A stretch of 64,000 bases of DNA, from positions 186,001 to 250,000 of the forward strand of contig NZ_JALLGK010000004.1 in assembly GCF_023072595.1 (NCBI RefSeq). The letters run 5' to 3'. Under the pieces are notes generated by a model. The model saw only the letters and a list, made by a program, of their open reading frames with translations. It did no database searches and was not told where the DNA came from. Positions 44,336 through 52,043 of this stretch are shown here, one piece after another; positions within the stretch are counted from its first letter, which is position 1, and each line of letters opens with the position of its first letter. The translations under genes and the position numbers were made by a program. The stretch comes from Streptomyces sp. XM4193 (GTDB lineage: Bacteria; Actinomycetota; Actinomycetes; Streptomycetales; Streptomycetaceae).

Positions 44336-44821
44336 TCAGTGGGCGGGCGGCACGGGGTCGTCCGGGTGGGGACCGGTCGGTGGGAGGACGGGAAGGCCGG
44401 CTCGGCGCCAGGCCCGGAAACCGCCGTCCAGATCCGTGGCACGGGTGAGCCCGATCTGCCGCAGGGAGGCGGCGGCCAGAGTCGAGGCGTACCCCTCGTC
44501 GCAGAAGACGATCCAGCGGATGCCACGGTTGGTGGCCTGCGGCAGTGCGCCCTCGTTGTACGGGTCCAGTCGCCACTCCAGATGGTTGCGCTCGACGACC
44601 AGCGCGCCGGCTATCGCCCCCTCGGTGCGCCGACGGTCTGCGGGGCGAGTGTCGACCAGTACGGCGCCCTCCGCCACGGCGGCGAGCGCCGCGGCCGGGT
44701 CCGGACGCTCGAAGCCGGCCCGGAGCGCGGCCAGATGCGCGTCGATGCCACCGGCCTCCGCCGCCTGCGCGGGGCGGACGGGCGCGTGCTCGACAGTGGT
44801 GCGGGACGGGTCGGCGGTCAA
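44336..44821 (-). CDS. rhodanese-domain sulfurtransferase
   Basis: A 161-residue single-domain rhodanese. The domain features are VLVDTRPADRRRTEGAIAGA and the active-site loop FCDEGYAS with C107, followed by DLDGGFRAWRRAGLPV. It would carry a persulfide on Cys107 and transfer sulfane sulfur. The start is a TTG that overlaps the cysteine dioxygenase stop as TTGA, with GGAG 8 bp upstream, so translation is coupled. Pairing with cysteine dioxygenase is a known actinobacterial combination and suggests handling of reduced sulfur released during cysteine catabolism. Confidence 0.9.
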   Translation of the reverse strand: MTADPSRTTVEHAPVRPAQAAEAGGIDAHLAALRAGFERPDPAAALAAVAEGAVLVDTRPADRRRTEGAIAGALVVERNHLEWRLDPYNEGALPQATNRGIRWIVFCDEGYASTLAAASLRQIGLTRATDLDGGFRAWRRAGLPVLPPTGPHPDDPVPPAH

Positions 44822-45333
44822 CGGTCGACTCCTTCGGTGCGTACCAACTCCACGCTCCCGTCGTCGAGTTGGCGGTAGTAGGACATCGCCGCGAGTGCGG
44901 GGGAGTAGGCGTGGATGCTCACCGCCGGCTCGACGGAGAGGTTGGTGACCCGGTGCGTGTGGCGCGGGCCGAAGGCGCGGATGGACTCGGTCGGCAGCTC
45001 CCACGGCGTGGTGTGCACGGGGTGCGGCGACCGCGGGAAGGTGCGTTCGGTGAGTGCACCGCGTACGACGGTGAAGGCGCCACTGGCTCCGCCGTGGTCG
45101 TGGATCTCGGTGCCCTGCCCGGGCAGCCAGGTCAGCAGCCACACCTCGTGGGCGTCGGTGACCTCCAGCCGGGTGTAGAACCGCTCCGGCTCGGTGAACT
45201 GCACCTGTGCGGCCCAGAGTTCGGGGCGCGCCGCGAACGAGCGCACCATCTCGGCGAGCGTGGTGGGTGTGAGGTTTCCGCTGCCGTGCGAGTTTTCGGA
45301 GGTGAGGGCGGCGGGCTGGAGCGTGGTCGACAT
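44818..45333 (-). CDS. cysteine dioxygenase
   Basis: A 171-residue cupin that oxidises L-cysteine to cysteine sulfinate. The iron ligands are H78 and H80 (EIHDHGGASGAF) and a His in PRHTHRVTN (H125 or H127); the typical tail SIHAYSPALAAMSYYRQL is present. The ATG at 45333 has GGGGAA 6 bp upstream. A short leader peptide ending in Cys-rich sequence is encoded 210 bp upstream on the same strand, so expression is probably tied to cysteine supply. It is the first full-length gene of a two-gene operon with the rhodanese. Confidence 0.92.
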   Translation of the reverse strand: MSTTLQPAALTSENSHGSGNLTPTTLAEMVRSFAARPELWAAQVQFTEPERFYTRLEVTDAHEVWLLTWLPGQGTEIHDHGGASGAFTVVRGALTERTFPRSPHPVHTTPWELPTESIRAFGPRHTHRVTNLSVEPAVSIHAYSPALAAMSYYRQLDDGSVELVRTEGVDR

Positions 45334-45542
45334 GGTGTTCCCCGGAGGCAGTGGTGAGCGGACGCGGAGGTGGCGCACGCTGCACCGGGCGGAATCGGTG
45401 CGAAGGGACGCAGCTGCGCGGGGCAGGTGCGTGTGCGTCGTGCGGCCGGGCCGGAAGAGGGCGAGGGCGGGACGACGCAGGGCGGAGAAAGCCGCGCCCG
45501 TGGATACCGGGCTGCTCGCTGCGGATCAGGGTCGCGCGGCTG

Positions 45543-45629
45543 TCAGCGTCCGTCGCGGGGACACAGCGCGCTCGCCACGCGGACGAAGTCCACGTGGTGG
45601 CGGGCGAAGAGGCGCGTGCCGATCAGCAT
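45543..45629 (-). CDS. putative leader peptide upstream of the cysteine dioxygenase operon
   Basis: A 28-codon frame whose product contains FARHHVDFVRVASALC and ends PRDGR. It shares an (R/H)HVD-x-x-R-x-x-SA-x-C pattern with two other short frames in this window, each in front of a sulfur gene. GGGG lies close to the ATG. Short peptides of this kind are annotated as putative leader peptides in many Streptomyces. A role as a cysteine-sensing attenuator is an inference from the Cys codon near the end and from the context. Confidence 0.7.
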   Translation of the reverse strand: MLIGTRLFARHHVDFVRVASALCPRDGR

Positions 45630-45733
45630 GGCCCCACAGTGGCAGGGATACCGCCCCCGGTCAATCGCCCCCGCTTCCGACCGCCTTCGGACGCGAGCGC
45701 GCCTCGGCGGCATGCGGTCGGACATCACCGCGC

Positions 45734-45803
45734 GGAAGAAGAGGCGCGGAAGGAGAACCGCGGAAGGCGAACCGCGGAAGGCGATGCGCGGAGGAACGGC
45801 AAA
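45734..45803. repeat. five imperfect 14-bp tandem repeats between divergent leaders
   Basis: Units start at 45734, 45748, 45762, 45776 and 45790, each beginning GGA(A/G)G. Units three and four, GGAAGGCGAACCGC and GGAAGGCGATGCGC, are nearly identical, and the last is degenerate. The array lies between the two divergently oriented leader peptide frames. Confidence 0.85.
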
Positions 45804-45951
45804 GGGCGGGGGAATTCTCCCCACTGCGGAAGGACGAGGGACTCACCGGCTCTTGCGTCGCCTCTGCGGAACGCCTCCGTCGAGGCGGCGGACCTCGGTA
45901 TTCCCGCATGGCGAGATTCTTCGGGAAAGCGTTGACGGCGGACCGGAGTTG

Positions 45952-46053
45952 ATGGCAGGGTCATCGATTGTGAGTCAAGCTGAAGTTCTCGTATCGCGTC
46001 GCCACGTCGACCTTCGACGTCACGCAAGCGCACTCTGTGCCGCTTGCCGCTGA
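45952..46053 (+). CDS. putative leader peptide upstream of the sulfonate operon
   Basis: A 33-codon frame ending VSRRHVDLRRHASALCAACR. ATG 45952 has GGAG 4-5 bp upstream; an internal GTG at 45970 would give 27 residues. Two Cys codons lie within the last five codons. It shares its core with the leaders before the cysteine dioxygenase and sulfite reductase genes. It is followed by 533 bp without another gene before the binding-protein gene, room for an attenuator. Confidence 0.7.
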   Translation: MAGSSIVSQAEVLVSRRHVDLRRHASALCAACR

Positions 46054-46586
46054 ACCGCGCCCAGCTGACCCCTCCCTCCCCACCTGCCGCGGAACGATCT
46101 CCGGGTCGTTTCCGAGGCCGTGACGACGCCGATTCCGTCGGCTCCGTGATCCCGCCGCCGCTCTCCGCCCGCAGGCGCTGAGCGACCCGTCCCACTTCGG
46201 TGCCTGCTCTGCGGGCACTGCGGACGAGGCGGGCGCACACCGCGGGTCCGGCGGAAAGCGGCGGCGGTCGCGGAGGGAGAACACTCCCGTTCGACCGGGC
46301 TTTTCTCGCGTGCCTCATCTGGGAATGCCCCGGTTTTCTCCGAGATTCTCCACTCGGTGTCAGCGGGCTGTCTCCGTGTGCCTTTCACGCGCCTTTTCCG
46401 TTCTCGTTCCCCGCCTTCTTCGTGCTGCCCCGGGATCGTTTCGCGCCGTGCCCGGCCCGATGCGGACGGTGCTTTCCGCGCCGTTTCGCGCCGAGTCCGG
46501 CACCCACCGCCGTGTGCCCCGCGCCGCGTCCGGTGGGCAGGTCGTCCCTCCCGGCCCGCCGCACCCGTCCGACAGGAAGTTCTCCC
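46054..46586 (+). other. long leader region between the leader peptide and the sulfonate operon
   Basis: About 530 bp, rich in pyrimidines on the plus strand (repeated CCTTTTCC and CGTTTC-like stretches near 46380-46470). An open frame spans it, but its translation (Phe, Pro, Arg, Cys-rich) is unlike a protein. No perfect hairpin was found by eye. It probably serves as the 5' untranslated region or attenuator of the sulfonate operon. Confidence 0.4.
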
Positions 46587-47630
46587 TTGTCTCCCCTACT
46601 CGCGACCCGACGCGCGTTCCTGACTCTCACCGGTGCCGCCGCGGTGGCCGTCGGCTGCGGCCGGGCCACCGGCGGGGGCTCCGGCGGCTCCACCGACACC
46701 CTCCGCTACCAGGGCTGGGCCGGCCAGGTCACCCCCGCCGAACTGGCCGAGGAACTCGGCTACTTGGAGGGCGTCAAGCTCAAATGGGTCGGCAACACCA
46801 TCTCCGGTCCGCAGGACATCCAGTCCGCCGCCTCCGGCGAGGTCGACTTCGGCGGCGCCTTCAACGGGGCGGTGATCAAGCTCGCCGCAGCCAAGGCGCC
46901 GGTCACCGCGGTGATCAGCTACTACGGCTCGGACAAGGACGCCTACCACGGCTTCACCACCCTGGACGACGGATCGGTGCGCACCGCTCGCGACCTCATC
47001 GGCAAGAAGGTCGGGATGAACACCCTCGGCGCGCACGCCGAAGCGATGCTGGACATCTACCTCCAGCGCGAGGGCCTCAGCGAGAAGGAGGCCGAACGCG
47101 TCGAACGGCTCGTCGTACCGCCCGTCAACATCGAGCAGACCCTGCGCAAGCAGCAGATACACCTCGGAGCCCTCGACGGCGTGCTGCGCGAGAAGGCGTT
47201 GGAACGCGGAGGTGTGCGCATCCTGTTCAGCGATCACGCGATCCTCGGCGACTCCAGCGCCGGCACGTACGTCATCGCCGACCGCTTCATCGACCGCAAC
47301 CCGGAGACCGTGCGCGCCTTCGTCACCGGAGTGGGCCGGGCCATCGAGTGGGCCCGTGCCACGCCGCGCGCTGAGGTCGTCGAGCTGAAGAAGAAGGTCA
47401 TCAAGGACCGCGGACGCAACGAGGACACCGCGGCACTGGAGCACTGGCGCTCCTACGGCGTGGCCGGCACCGGCGGCCGCATCGCCCCGAAGGAGCTGAA
47501 CCTCTGGCTGGACTGGCTGCGCAAGCGCGGCGACATCAAGGCCGGTCAGGTGAAGGTCTCGGACATCTACACCAACGAGTTCAACGACTCCCCGACCACC
47601 GCGGAGCCCCGCAACGAGAAGAGGGACTGA
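46587..47630 (+). CDS. ssuA: sulfonate ABC transporter substrate-binding lipoprotein
   Basis: A 347-residue SsuA/NrtA-type binding protein. The N-terminus has a twin arginine (ATRRAFLTLTG) and lipobox VAVGC (C24), suggesting a Tat-exported lipoprotein. The mature sequence begins with LRYQGWAGQVTPAELAEELG and includes GPQDIQSAASGEVDFGGAF and IGKKVGMNTLGAHAEAML, typical for aliphatic sulfonate importers. The start is TTG 46587 with AGGAAG 8 bp upstream. It is followed by its ATPase (6 bp gap) and permease (4-bp overlap). The substrate is inferred from the desulfonation genes downstream. Confidence 0.85.
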   Translation: MSPLLATRRAFLTLTGAAAVAVGCGRATGGGSGGSTDTLRYQGWAGQVTPAELAEELGYLEGVKLKWVGNTISGPQDIQSAASGEVDFGGAFNGAVIKLAAAKAPVTAVISYYGSDKDAYHGFTTLDDGSVRTARDLIGKKVGMNTLGAHAEAMLDIYLQREGLSEKEAERVERLVVPPVNIEQTLRKQQIHLGALDGVLREKALERGGVRILFSDHAILGDSSAGTYVIADRFIDRNPETVRAFVTGVGRAIEWARATPRAEVVELKKKVIKDRGRNEDTAALEHWRSYGVAGTGGRIAPKELNLWLDWLRKRGDIKAGQVKVSDIYTNEFNDSPTTAEPRNEKRD

Positions 47631-47636
47631 GCGCGT

Positions 47637-48449
47637 ATGACAGCGAAGATCAGCCTGCGCGCGGTGAGCAGAACCTTCCCCGCGCGCGGCGGCAGAGACC
47701 CCGTCCTCGCCCTGGACGGCGTCGAACTCGACATCCGGGCAGGCGAGTTCACCGTGGTCGTCGGCCCCAGCGGCTGCGGAAAGTCCACGCTCCTGGACCT
47801 CCTCGGCGGACTCGACCGGCCCACCTCCGGCGAGATCCTGCTGGACGGCACCCCCGTCACCGGCCCCGGGCTGGACCGGGGCATCGTCTTCCAGCAGTAC
47901 GCGCTGCTGCCCTGGCGCACCGCGGCCGGGAACGTCGAGTTCGGCCTGGAGGCCACCGGTACGCCCCGTCGCGAACGGGCCGCGCTGGCCCGCGAGTACC
48001 TGGAGCTGGTCGGCCTCGGCGGCTTCGAGGACCGGCACCCGCACGAGCTGTCCGGCGGCATGCGACAGCGCGTCGCGATCGCCCGCAGCCTGGCCTACGA
48101 CCCCGGGGTCCTGCTGATGGACGAACCCTTCGCCGCGCTGGACGCGCAGACCAGGGAGTCGCTGCAGGACGAGCTGCTGCGGATCTGGGAGCGCACCGGG
48201 AAGACGATCGTCTTCATCACCCACGGCATCGATGAGGCCGTCTACCTCGGCGAACGGGTCGCGGTGCTCACTTCCCGCCCCGGCCGGATCAAGGACGTCG
48301 TCCCCATCGAGCTCGGCGAGGCCCGTGCCGCACACGCCGATCTGCGGTCCTCTCCCGAATTCGCCCTGCACCGGCGTCGGTTGTGGCAGCTGCTGCACGA
48401 AGAGGTCGACCGTGCACAGGAGTTGGAGAGGGAGGCGGTCGCGCGATGA
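47637..48449 (+). CDS. ssuB: sulfonate ABC transporter ATP-binding protein
   Basis: A 270-residue nitrate/sulfonate/taurine-class ATPase. Walker A is GPSGCGKSTL, the Q-loop FQQYALLPW, the signature ELSGGMRQRVAIARSL, Walker B LLMDEPFAALD and the switch His FITHGIDEA. It energises the SsuA-SsuC importer. The start is ATG 47637, 6 bp after the ssuA stop; the stop overlaps the permease start as ATGA. Confidence 0.93.
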   Translation: MTAKISLRAVSRTFPARGGRDPVLALDGVELDIRAGEFTVVVGPSGCGKSTLLDLLGGLDRPTSGEILLDGTPVTGPGLDRGIVFQQYALLPWRTAAGNVEFGLEATGTPRRERAALAREYLELVGLGGFEDRHPHELSGGMRQRVAIARSLAYDPGVLLMDEPFAALDAQTRESLQDELLRIWERTGKTIVFITHGIDEAVYLGERVAVLTSRPGRIKDVVPIELGEARAAHADLRSSPEFALHRRRLWQLLHEEVDRAQELEREAVAR

Positions 48450-49315
48450 CCGTCGTGCTGGAGAAACCCGCGCCGGCGCGCAGCGGCTCCGAGGGCCCGC
48501 CGCCGCAGGGCGACACCCCGGCCCGCGGCGTCCGTGCGCTGCGCGTCCTGGGTCGGCTGAGTCGGCTGGCGTTCACCCGCAGCGTGGCTGTGGTGGCGCT
48601 GCTGGCACTCTGGGAGCTCGCTCCGCGGCTGGAGCTGGCGGACCGTACGTTCCTCCCTCCGTTCACCGAAGTGGCCGCCGCCTGGTGGGAGTTGGCGCTC
48701 GACGGCCGGCTCTGGGAGAACACCGAGGCCAGCTTGGTCCGTTCGGGACTGGGCTTCGGCCTCGCGGTGCTCGGCGCCGTGCCGCTGGGACTGCTGATCG
48801 GCTGGTACCGGCCGCTCGCGGACCTGTTGAACCCGCTGCTGGAGCTGTTCCGCAACACCGCGGCGCTCGCCCTGCTGCCTGTCTTCATCCTGCTGCTCGG
48901 GATAGGCGAGACCTCGAAGGTCGCCATCGTGCTCTTCGCCTGCACCTGGCCGATCCTGCTCAACACCGTCAGCGCCGTACGCACCGTGGACCCCACGCTG
49001 ATACGGCTGGCCCGGTCCATGGACCTGTCGGCGCCGAGGCTGTTGCAGAAGGTCGTCCTGCCCGCGGCGCTGCCGACCGTCTTCACCGGGATCCGGCTCG
49101 CCGGCGGCACGGCGATCCTCGTGCTCGTCGCGGCGGAGATGGTCGGCGCCAAAGCCGGCCTCGGCTTCCTCATCAACTCCTCGCAGTACAACTTCGCGAT
49201 CCCGCAGATGTACGCCGGGATCCTCACCATCTCCGCCCTGGGGCTGCTGCTCAACCAGCTGCTGCTGTGGGCGGAGCGCCGACTCACCTCCTGGCGGCCC
49301 CGGCCCCCGGCGTGA
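48446..49315 (+). CDS. ssuC: sulfonate ABC transporter permease
   Basis: A 289-residue permease of the BPD_transp_1 family with six transmembrane helices. The EAA-like loop is DPTLIRLARSMDLSAPRLLQ, then KVVLPAALPTVFTGIRLAGG. The ATG at 48446 overlaps the ATPase stop (ATGA). About 100 bp separate it from the dioxygenase gene, rich in GACCCCGAAC repeats, without a clear terminator, so the operon probably continues. Confidence 0.93.
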   Translation: MTVVLEKPAPARSGSEGPPPQGDTPARGVRALRVLGRLSRLAFTRSVAVVALLALWELAPRLELADRTFLPPFTEVAAAWWELALDGRLWENTEASLVRSGLGFGLAVLGAVPLGLLIGWYRPLADLLNPLLELFRNTAALALLPVFILLLGIGETSKVAIVLFACTWPILLNTVSAVRTVDPTLIRLARSMDLSAPRLLQKVVLPAALPTVFTGIRLAGGTAILVLVAAEMVGAKAGLGFLINSSQYNFAIPQMYAGILTISALGLLLNQLLLWAERRLTSWRPRPPA

Positions 49316-49418
49316 CGCCGGCCGGCCGCACCCGACCCCCGAGGCGGCCGACCCCGAACAGGCCGACCCCGAACCACCCGACCCGACGACGCACCCGCAA
49401 CGAAAGGCAGCAACCCTC

Positions 49419-50324
49419 ATGACCACCACCGCATTCGACATTCGCCGCATCGGCGGTCGCATCGGCGCCGAACTGGTCGGCGTCGACCTCTCCAAACCGT
49501 TGGAGCCGGCGCTGGTCGCCGAGATCAACGCCGCCCTCCTGGAGCACAAGGCGCTGGTCTTCCGCGGCCAACACCTCGACGACGAGGGACAGTTGCGCTT
49601 CGCCGGGCTCTTCGGGGAACTCACCGGCGCACACCCGACGGTGGACTCCGTCGACGGACGCCCCAACATCCTGCCCGTCGACGGCGGCGAGGGCATCCGC
49701 GCGAACCACTGGCACACCGACGTCACCTTCGTGCGCACGCCGCCCAAGGCGTCGACCCTGCGCAGTCTCGTCGTACCTCCCTACGGCGGGAACACCCTGA
49801 TCGCCAACTCGCAGACCGCGTACCGGGATCTGCCCGAGGCGCTGCGCGAGCTGGCGGACCGGCTGTGGGCCGTCCACACCAACGACTACGACTACGCGAC
49901 CCACTCCAGGCCGTCGAGCGAGGCGGCGTCCGAGCACCGGGCGAAGTTCGTCTCCACCAAGTACCGCACCGCGCACCCGGTGGTGCGCGTCCACCCCGAA
50001 TCGGGCGAACGCGGTCTGTTCATCGGCGGGTTCGCGCAGAGCCTGGTGGGCCTGAACTCCTCGGAGTCCAGGGACCTGCTGCGCATCCTCCAGTCCTACG
50101 TGACCCGCCCGGAGAACCTGCTCCGGATCGTCTGGGAACCGGGGGACGTCGTGCTCTTCGACAACCGCAGCACCCAGCACTACGCCCCGGACGACTACGG
50201 CGACCTGCCCCGTCGTCTGCACCGGATCACCGTCGCCGGTGATGTGCCCGTCGGCGTCGACGGCCGGCACAGCTACATCCTCGAGGGCGACGAAGCCGCC
50301 CACTACACGCCGGCCGCGGCCTGA
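49419..50324 (+). CDS. TauD-family taurine/alpha-ketoglutarate-dependent dioxygenase
   Basis: A 301-residue Fe(II)/2-oxoglutarate dioxygenase. The iron ligands are H99 and D101 (NHWHTDVTF) and H254 (STQHYAPDDYG), and R269 (RRLHRITV) binds 2-oxoglutarate. TauD and related enzymes release sulfite from taurine, alkyl sulfonates or sulfate esters, with the substrate depending on subtype; here the position behind a sulfonate importer supports such a role. The ATG at 49419 is preceded by GAAAGG. A strong terminator follows immediately, so the genes downstream probably have their own promoter. Confidence 0.9.
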   Translation: MTTTAFDIRRIGGRIGAELVGVDLSKPLEPALVAEINAALLEHKALVFRGQHLDDEGQLRFAGLFGELTGAHPTVDSVDGRPNILPVDGGEGIRANHWHTDVTFVRTPPKASTLRSLVVPPYGGNTLIANSQTAYRDLPEALRELADRLWAVHTNDYDYATHSRPSSEAASEHRAKFVSTKYRTAHPVVRVHPESGERGLFIGGFAQSLVGLNSSESRDLLRILQSYVTRPENLLRIVWEPGDVVLFDNRSTQHYAPDDYGDLPRRLHRITVAGDVPVGVDGRHSYILEGDEAAHYTPAAA

Positions 50325-50329
50325 CCGGC

Positions 50330-50361
50330 GGGTGGGGCGGGCCCGTGCGCCCGCCCCACCC
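50330..50361 (+). terminator. terminator of the sulfonate import-dioxygenase operon
   Basis: A perfect 13-bp stem (GGGTGGGGCGGGC-type arms) with a 6-nt loop, starting 6 bp after the stop codon. Confidence 0.75.
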
Positions 50362-50442
50362 CGCCTGCCCACCCCCGCGCGCCCCGGACCACTCGGCATC
50401 TTGCCGAATCCCCCTCCACACACCGCACCTCAGGAGCCTCCC

Positions 50443-51135
50443 GTGTCGCAGCCCGTCCTGACCCCCGCCCCCGCCCTCTCCGTCGTGTCGGCCGGCAGCC
50501 GCCACCTGCGCGTCGTCGATCCGCGCCGCACGAAGGACGTGCCGCTGGTCGGCTATCTGGTACTCGCCCCGGAGGGCACCTCGCCGGCCGAACTCTTCGC
50601 ATCGACGGTGACGGTGCGCCGCGTCGATCCCAGGCTGCCCACGTCCGGGCCGCCGCCACTGGCACCCGGCACCGCGACCCAGCCGCCTGCGGCGCTGCCC
50701 TCCGCCCCGTCCGGACCCGCGGCCACGGGCCGGGCCGCCGCCGGAACACCGCCGGCCGGGGCGCCCGCGACGGTGGCGGAGGTGACGCAGAGCGGAGAGC
50801 GGCCCGCGCAGCAGCCGCCGGTCGTCGAGGTCCCGGAGACGCGCCCGGCCGCCGTCGTCATCGACCACGAGCGCTATGTGGCACTGCTGGACGGCACCGA
50901 ACTCGACCTGACCTACCTGGAGTTCGAGCTGCTCGCCCATCTCGTGGCCCACCCGCACCGGGTGCACTCGCGGGCGTCGCTGGTCTCCACCGTCTGGGGC
51001 TACGACTATCCGGGCGACGGCCGAACCGTCGACGTGCACATCGCCCGACTGAGGCGAAAGCTCGGCGTCGAGCGGCGCGACAGCATCGTCACCGTGCGAC
51101 GGGTCGGCTACAAGTACGTGCCCGACCGGACCTGA
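50443..51135 (+). CDS. receiverless OmpR/PhoB-type winged-helix regulator
   Basis: A 230-residue protein with a C-terminal Trans_reg_C winged helix (about 132-228): VALLDGTELDLTYLEFELLA, HSRASLVSTVWGYDYPGDGR, TVDVHIARLRRKLGVERRDS, IVTVRRVGYKYV. The N-terminal 60 residues (LVGYLVLAPEGTSPAELFAS) do not form a receiver, and about 70 Pro/Ala-rich residues separate them from the DNA-binding domain. There is no phosphorylation site or sensor kinase, so it should act independently of phosphorylation, perhaps through a ligand or partner. Located between TauD and SsuE genes, it is the only transcription factor in the sulfur island. The GTG has AGGAG 7 bp upstream. Confidence 0.85.
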   Translation: MSQPVLTPAPALSVVSAGSRHLRVVDPRRTKDVPLVGYLVLAPEGTSPAELFASTVTVRRVDPRLPTSGPPPLAPGTATQPPAALPSAPSGPAATGRAAAGTPPAGAPATVAEVTQSGERPAQQPPVVEVPETRPAAVVIDHERYVALLDGTELDLTYLEFELLAHLVAHPHRVHSRASLVSTVWGYDYPGDGRTVDVHIARLRRKLGVERRDSIVTVRRVGYKYVPDRT

Positions 51136-51221
51136 GCACGGCGCTCGCGCCGCTCGCGCACCGGCTGCCCCAAACGGCCACACGGACCCAGCGGCCCCGC
51201 CCCGCCGTCCGCCGCCGAACG

Positions 51222-51276
51222 CACCCGCGCCGCACACCCGCGGCGCGTATCCGAGCACACCCGCGCCGCACACCCG
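51222..51276. repeat. 19-bp direct repeat upstream of the FMN reductase gene
   Basis: CACCCGCGCCGCACACCCG occurs at 51222-51240 and again at 51258-51276, 36 bp apart. The surrounding 51136-51320 gap has no gene. Confidence 0.75.
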
Positions 51277-51320
51277 TCCCGCCTCTGCACCCGCACCGCA
51301 CCACCGAGAAGGAGCCAGCG

Positions 51321-52004
51321 ATGGCGCATGTACTCGCCCTCACCGGAAGCCCCTCACCCACCTCGCGCACCAACGCCCTCGTCCGCCACGTCGGTTCGCG
51401 GCTGAGCGCCACCGGACACACCGTCGACCATCTGGACGTGCGCGACCTGCCACCCGTCGCGCTGCTCGCCGCCGACGCCTCCCACCCCGCCATCGCCGCC
51501 GCGCTGGCGGCCGTGGCCGAGGCGGACGCGGTCGTCATCGGCACCCCGGTCTACAAGGCCGCCTACAGCGGGCTGCTGAAGACGCTGCTCGACCTGCTGC
51601 CGCAGTCCGCACTGGCCGGCAAGACGGTGCTGCCGCTCGCCACGGGCGGCACCCCGGCCCACGTACTGGCCATCGACTACGGACTGAGGCCCGTTCTCAC
51701 CTCGCTCGGCACCGACAGTGTGCTGCGCGGCTGGTTCGTGACCGACCGCGAGCTGTCGCTCGACGCGGACGGCGGGCTGACGCTGGGCCGGGAGGCAGCG
51801 GAGGGCGTCGAGGCCGCGGTCGGACGCCTCACCAGGGCTCTCGCCGCCCGCGACGCCCTCGCGCCCCGCAACACTCCCACCGCCCACGACACTCCCACTC
51901 CGCACGAAGCCCCCGCTGCCCACGACACTCCCACTCCGCACGACGCTCGCGGCCCGCACGACGTCCGTGGCCCCGGTGACGCCCGGGTCTCCGTCGCGGC
52001 CTGA
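51321..52004 (+). CDS. ssuE: NAD(P)H-dependent FMN reductase
   Basis: A 227-residue flavodoxin-fold reductase. The FMN-binding features are LALTGSPSPTSRTNALVRHV and IGTPVYKAAYSGLLKTLLDL, followed by LPLATGGTPAHVLAIDYGLR. It would supply reduced FMN to the SsuD-type monooxygenase encoded next. Family members are about 185-195 residues; the C-terminal 40 residues here are a His/Pro/Asp repeat (AHDTPTPHEAPAAHDTPTPH) encoded by a 36-bp tandem repeat. The ATG has GAAGGAG upstream. Confidence 0.9.
   Translation: MAHVLALTGSPSPTSRTNALVRHVGSRLSATGHTVDHLDVRDLPPVALLAADASHPAIAAALAAVAEADAVVIGTPVYKAAYSGLLKTLLDLLPQSALAGKTVLPLATGGTPAHVLAIDYGLRPVLTSLGTDSVLRGWFVTDRELSLDADGGLTLGREAAEGVEAAVGRLTRALAARDALAPRNTPTAHDTPTPHEAPAAHDTPTPHDARGPHDVRGPGDARVSVAA
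51882..51943 (+). repeat. 36-bp tandem repeat in the 3' end of ssuE
   Basis: A 26-bp block, identical in both copies, lies at 51882-51907 and 51918-51943, giving a 36-bp period. It encodes AHDTPTPHEAPA and AHDTPTPHDARG, with a decayed third unit after it. Confidence 0.85.
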
Positions 52005-52043
52005 CCGGACCCCTACGACTTCCACCTCCCGGAGCAGAGAGAC

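Noticed and set aside
46054..46586. Protein-coding extension upstream of the sulfonate binding protein
   Set aside because: The frame is open, but its translation is Arg/Pro/Phe/Cys-rich and lacks any domain; the TTG with a ribosome-binding site and signal peptide is preferred.
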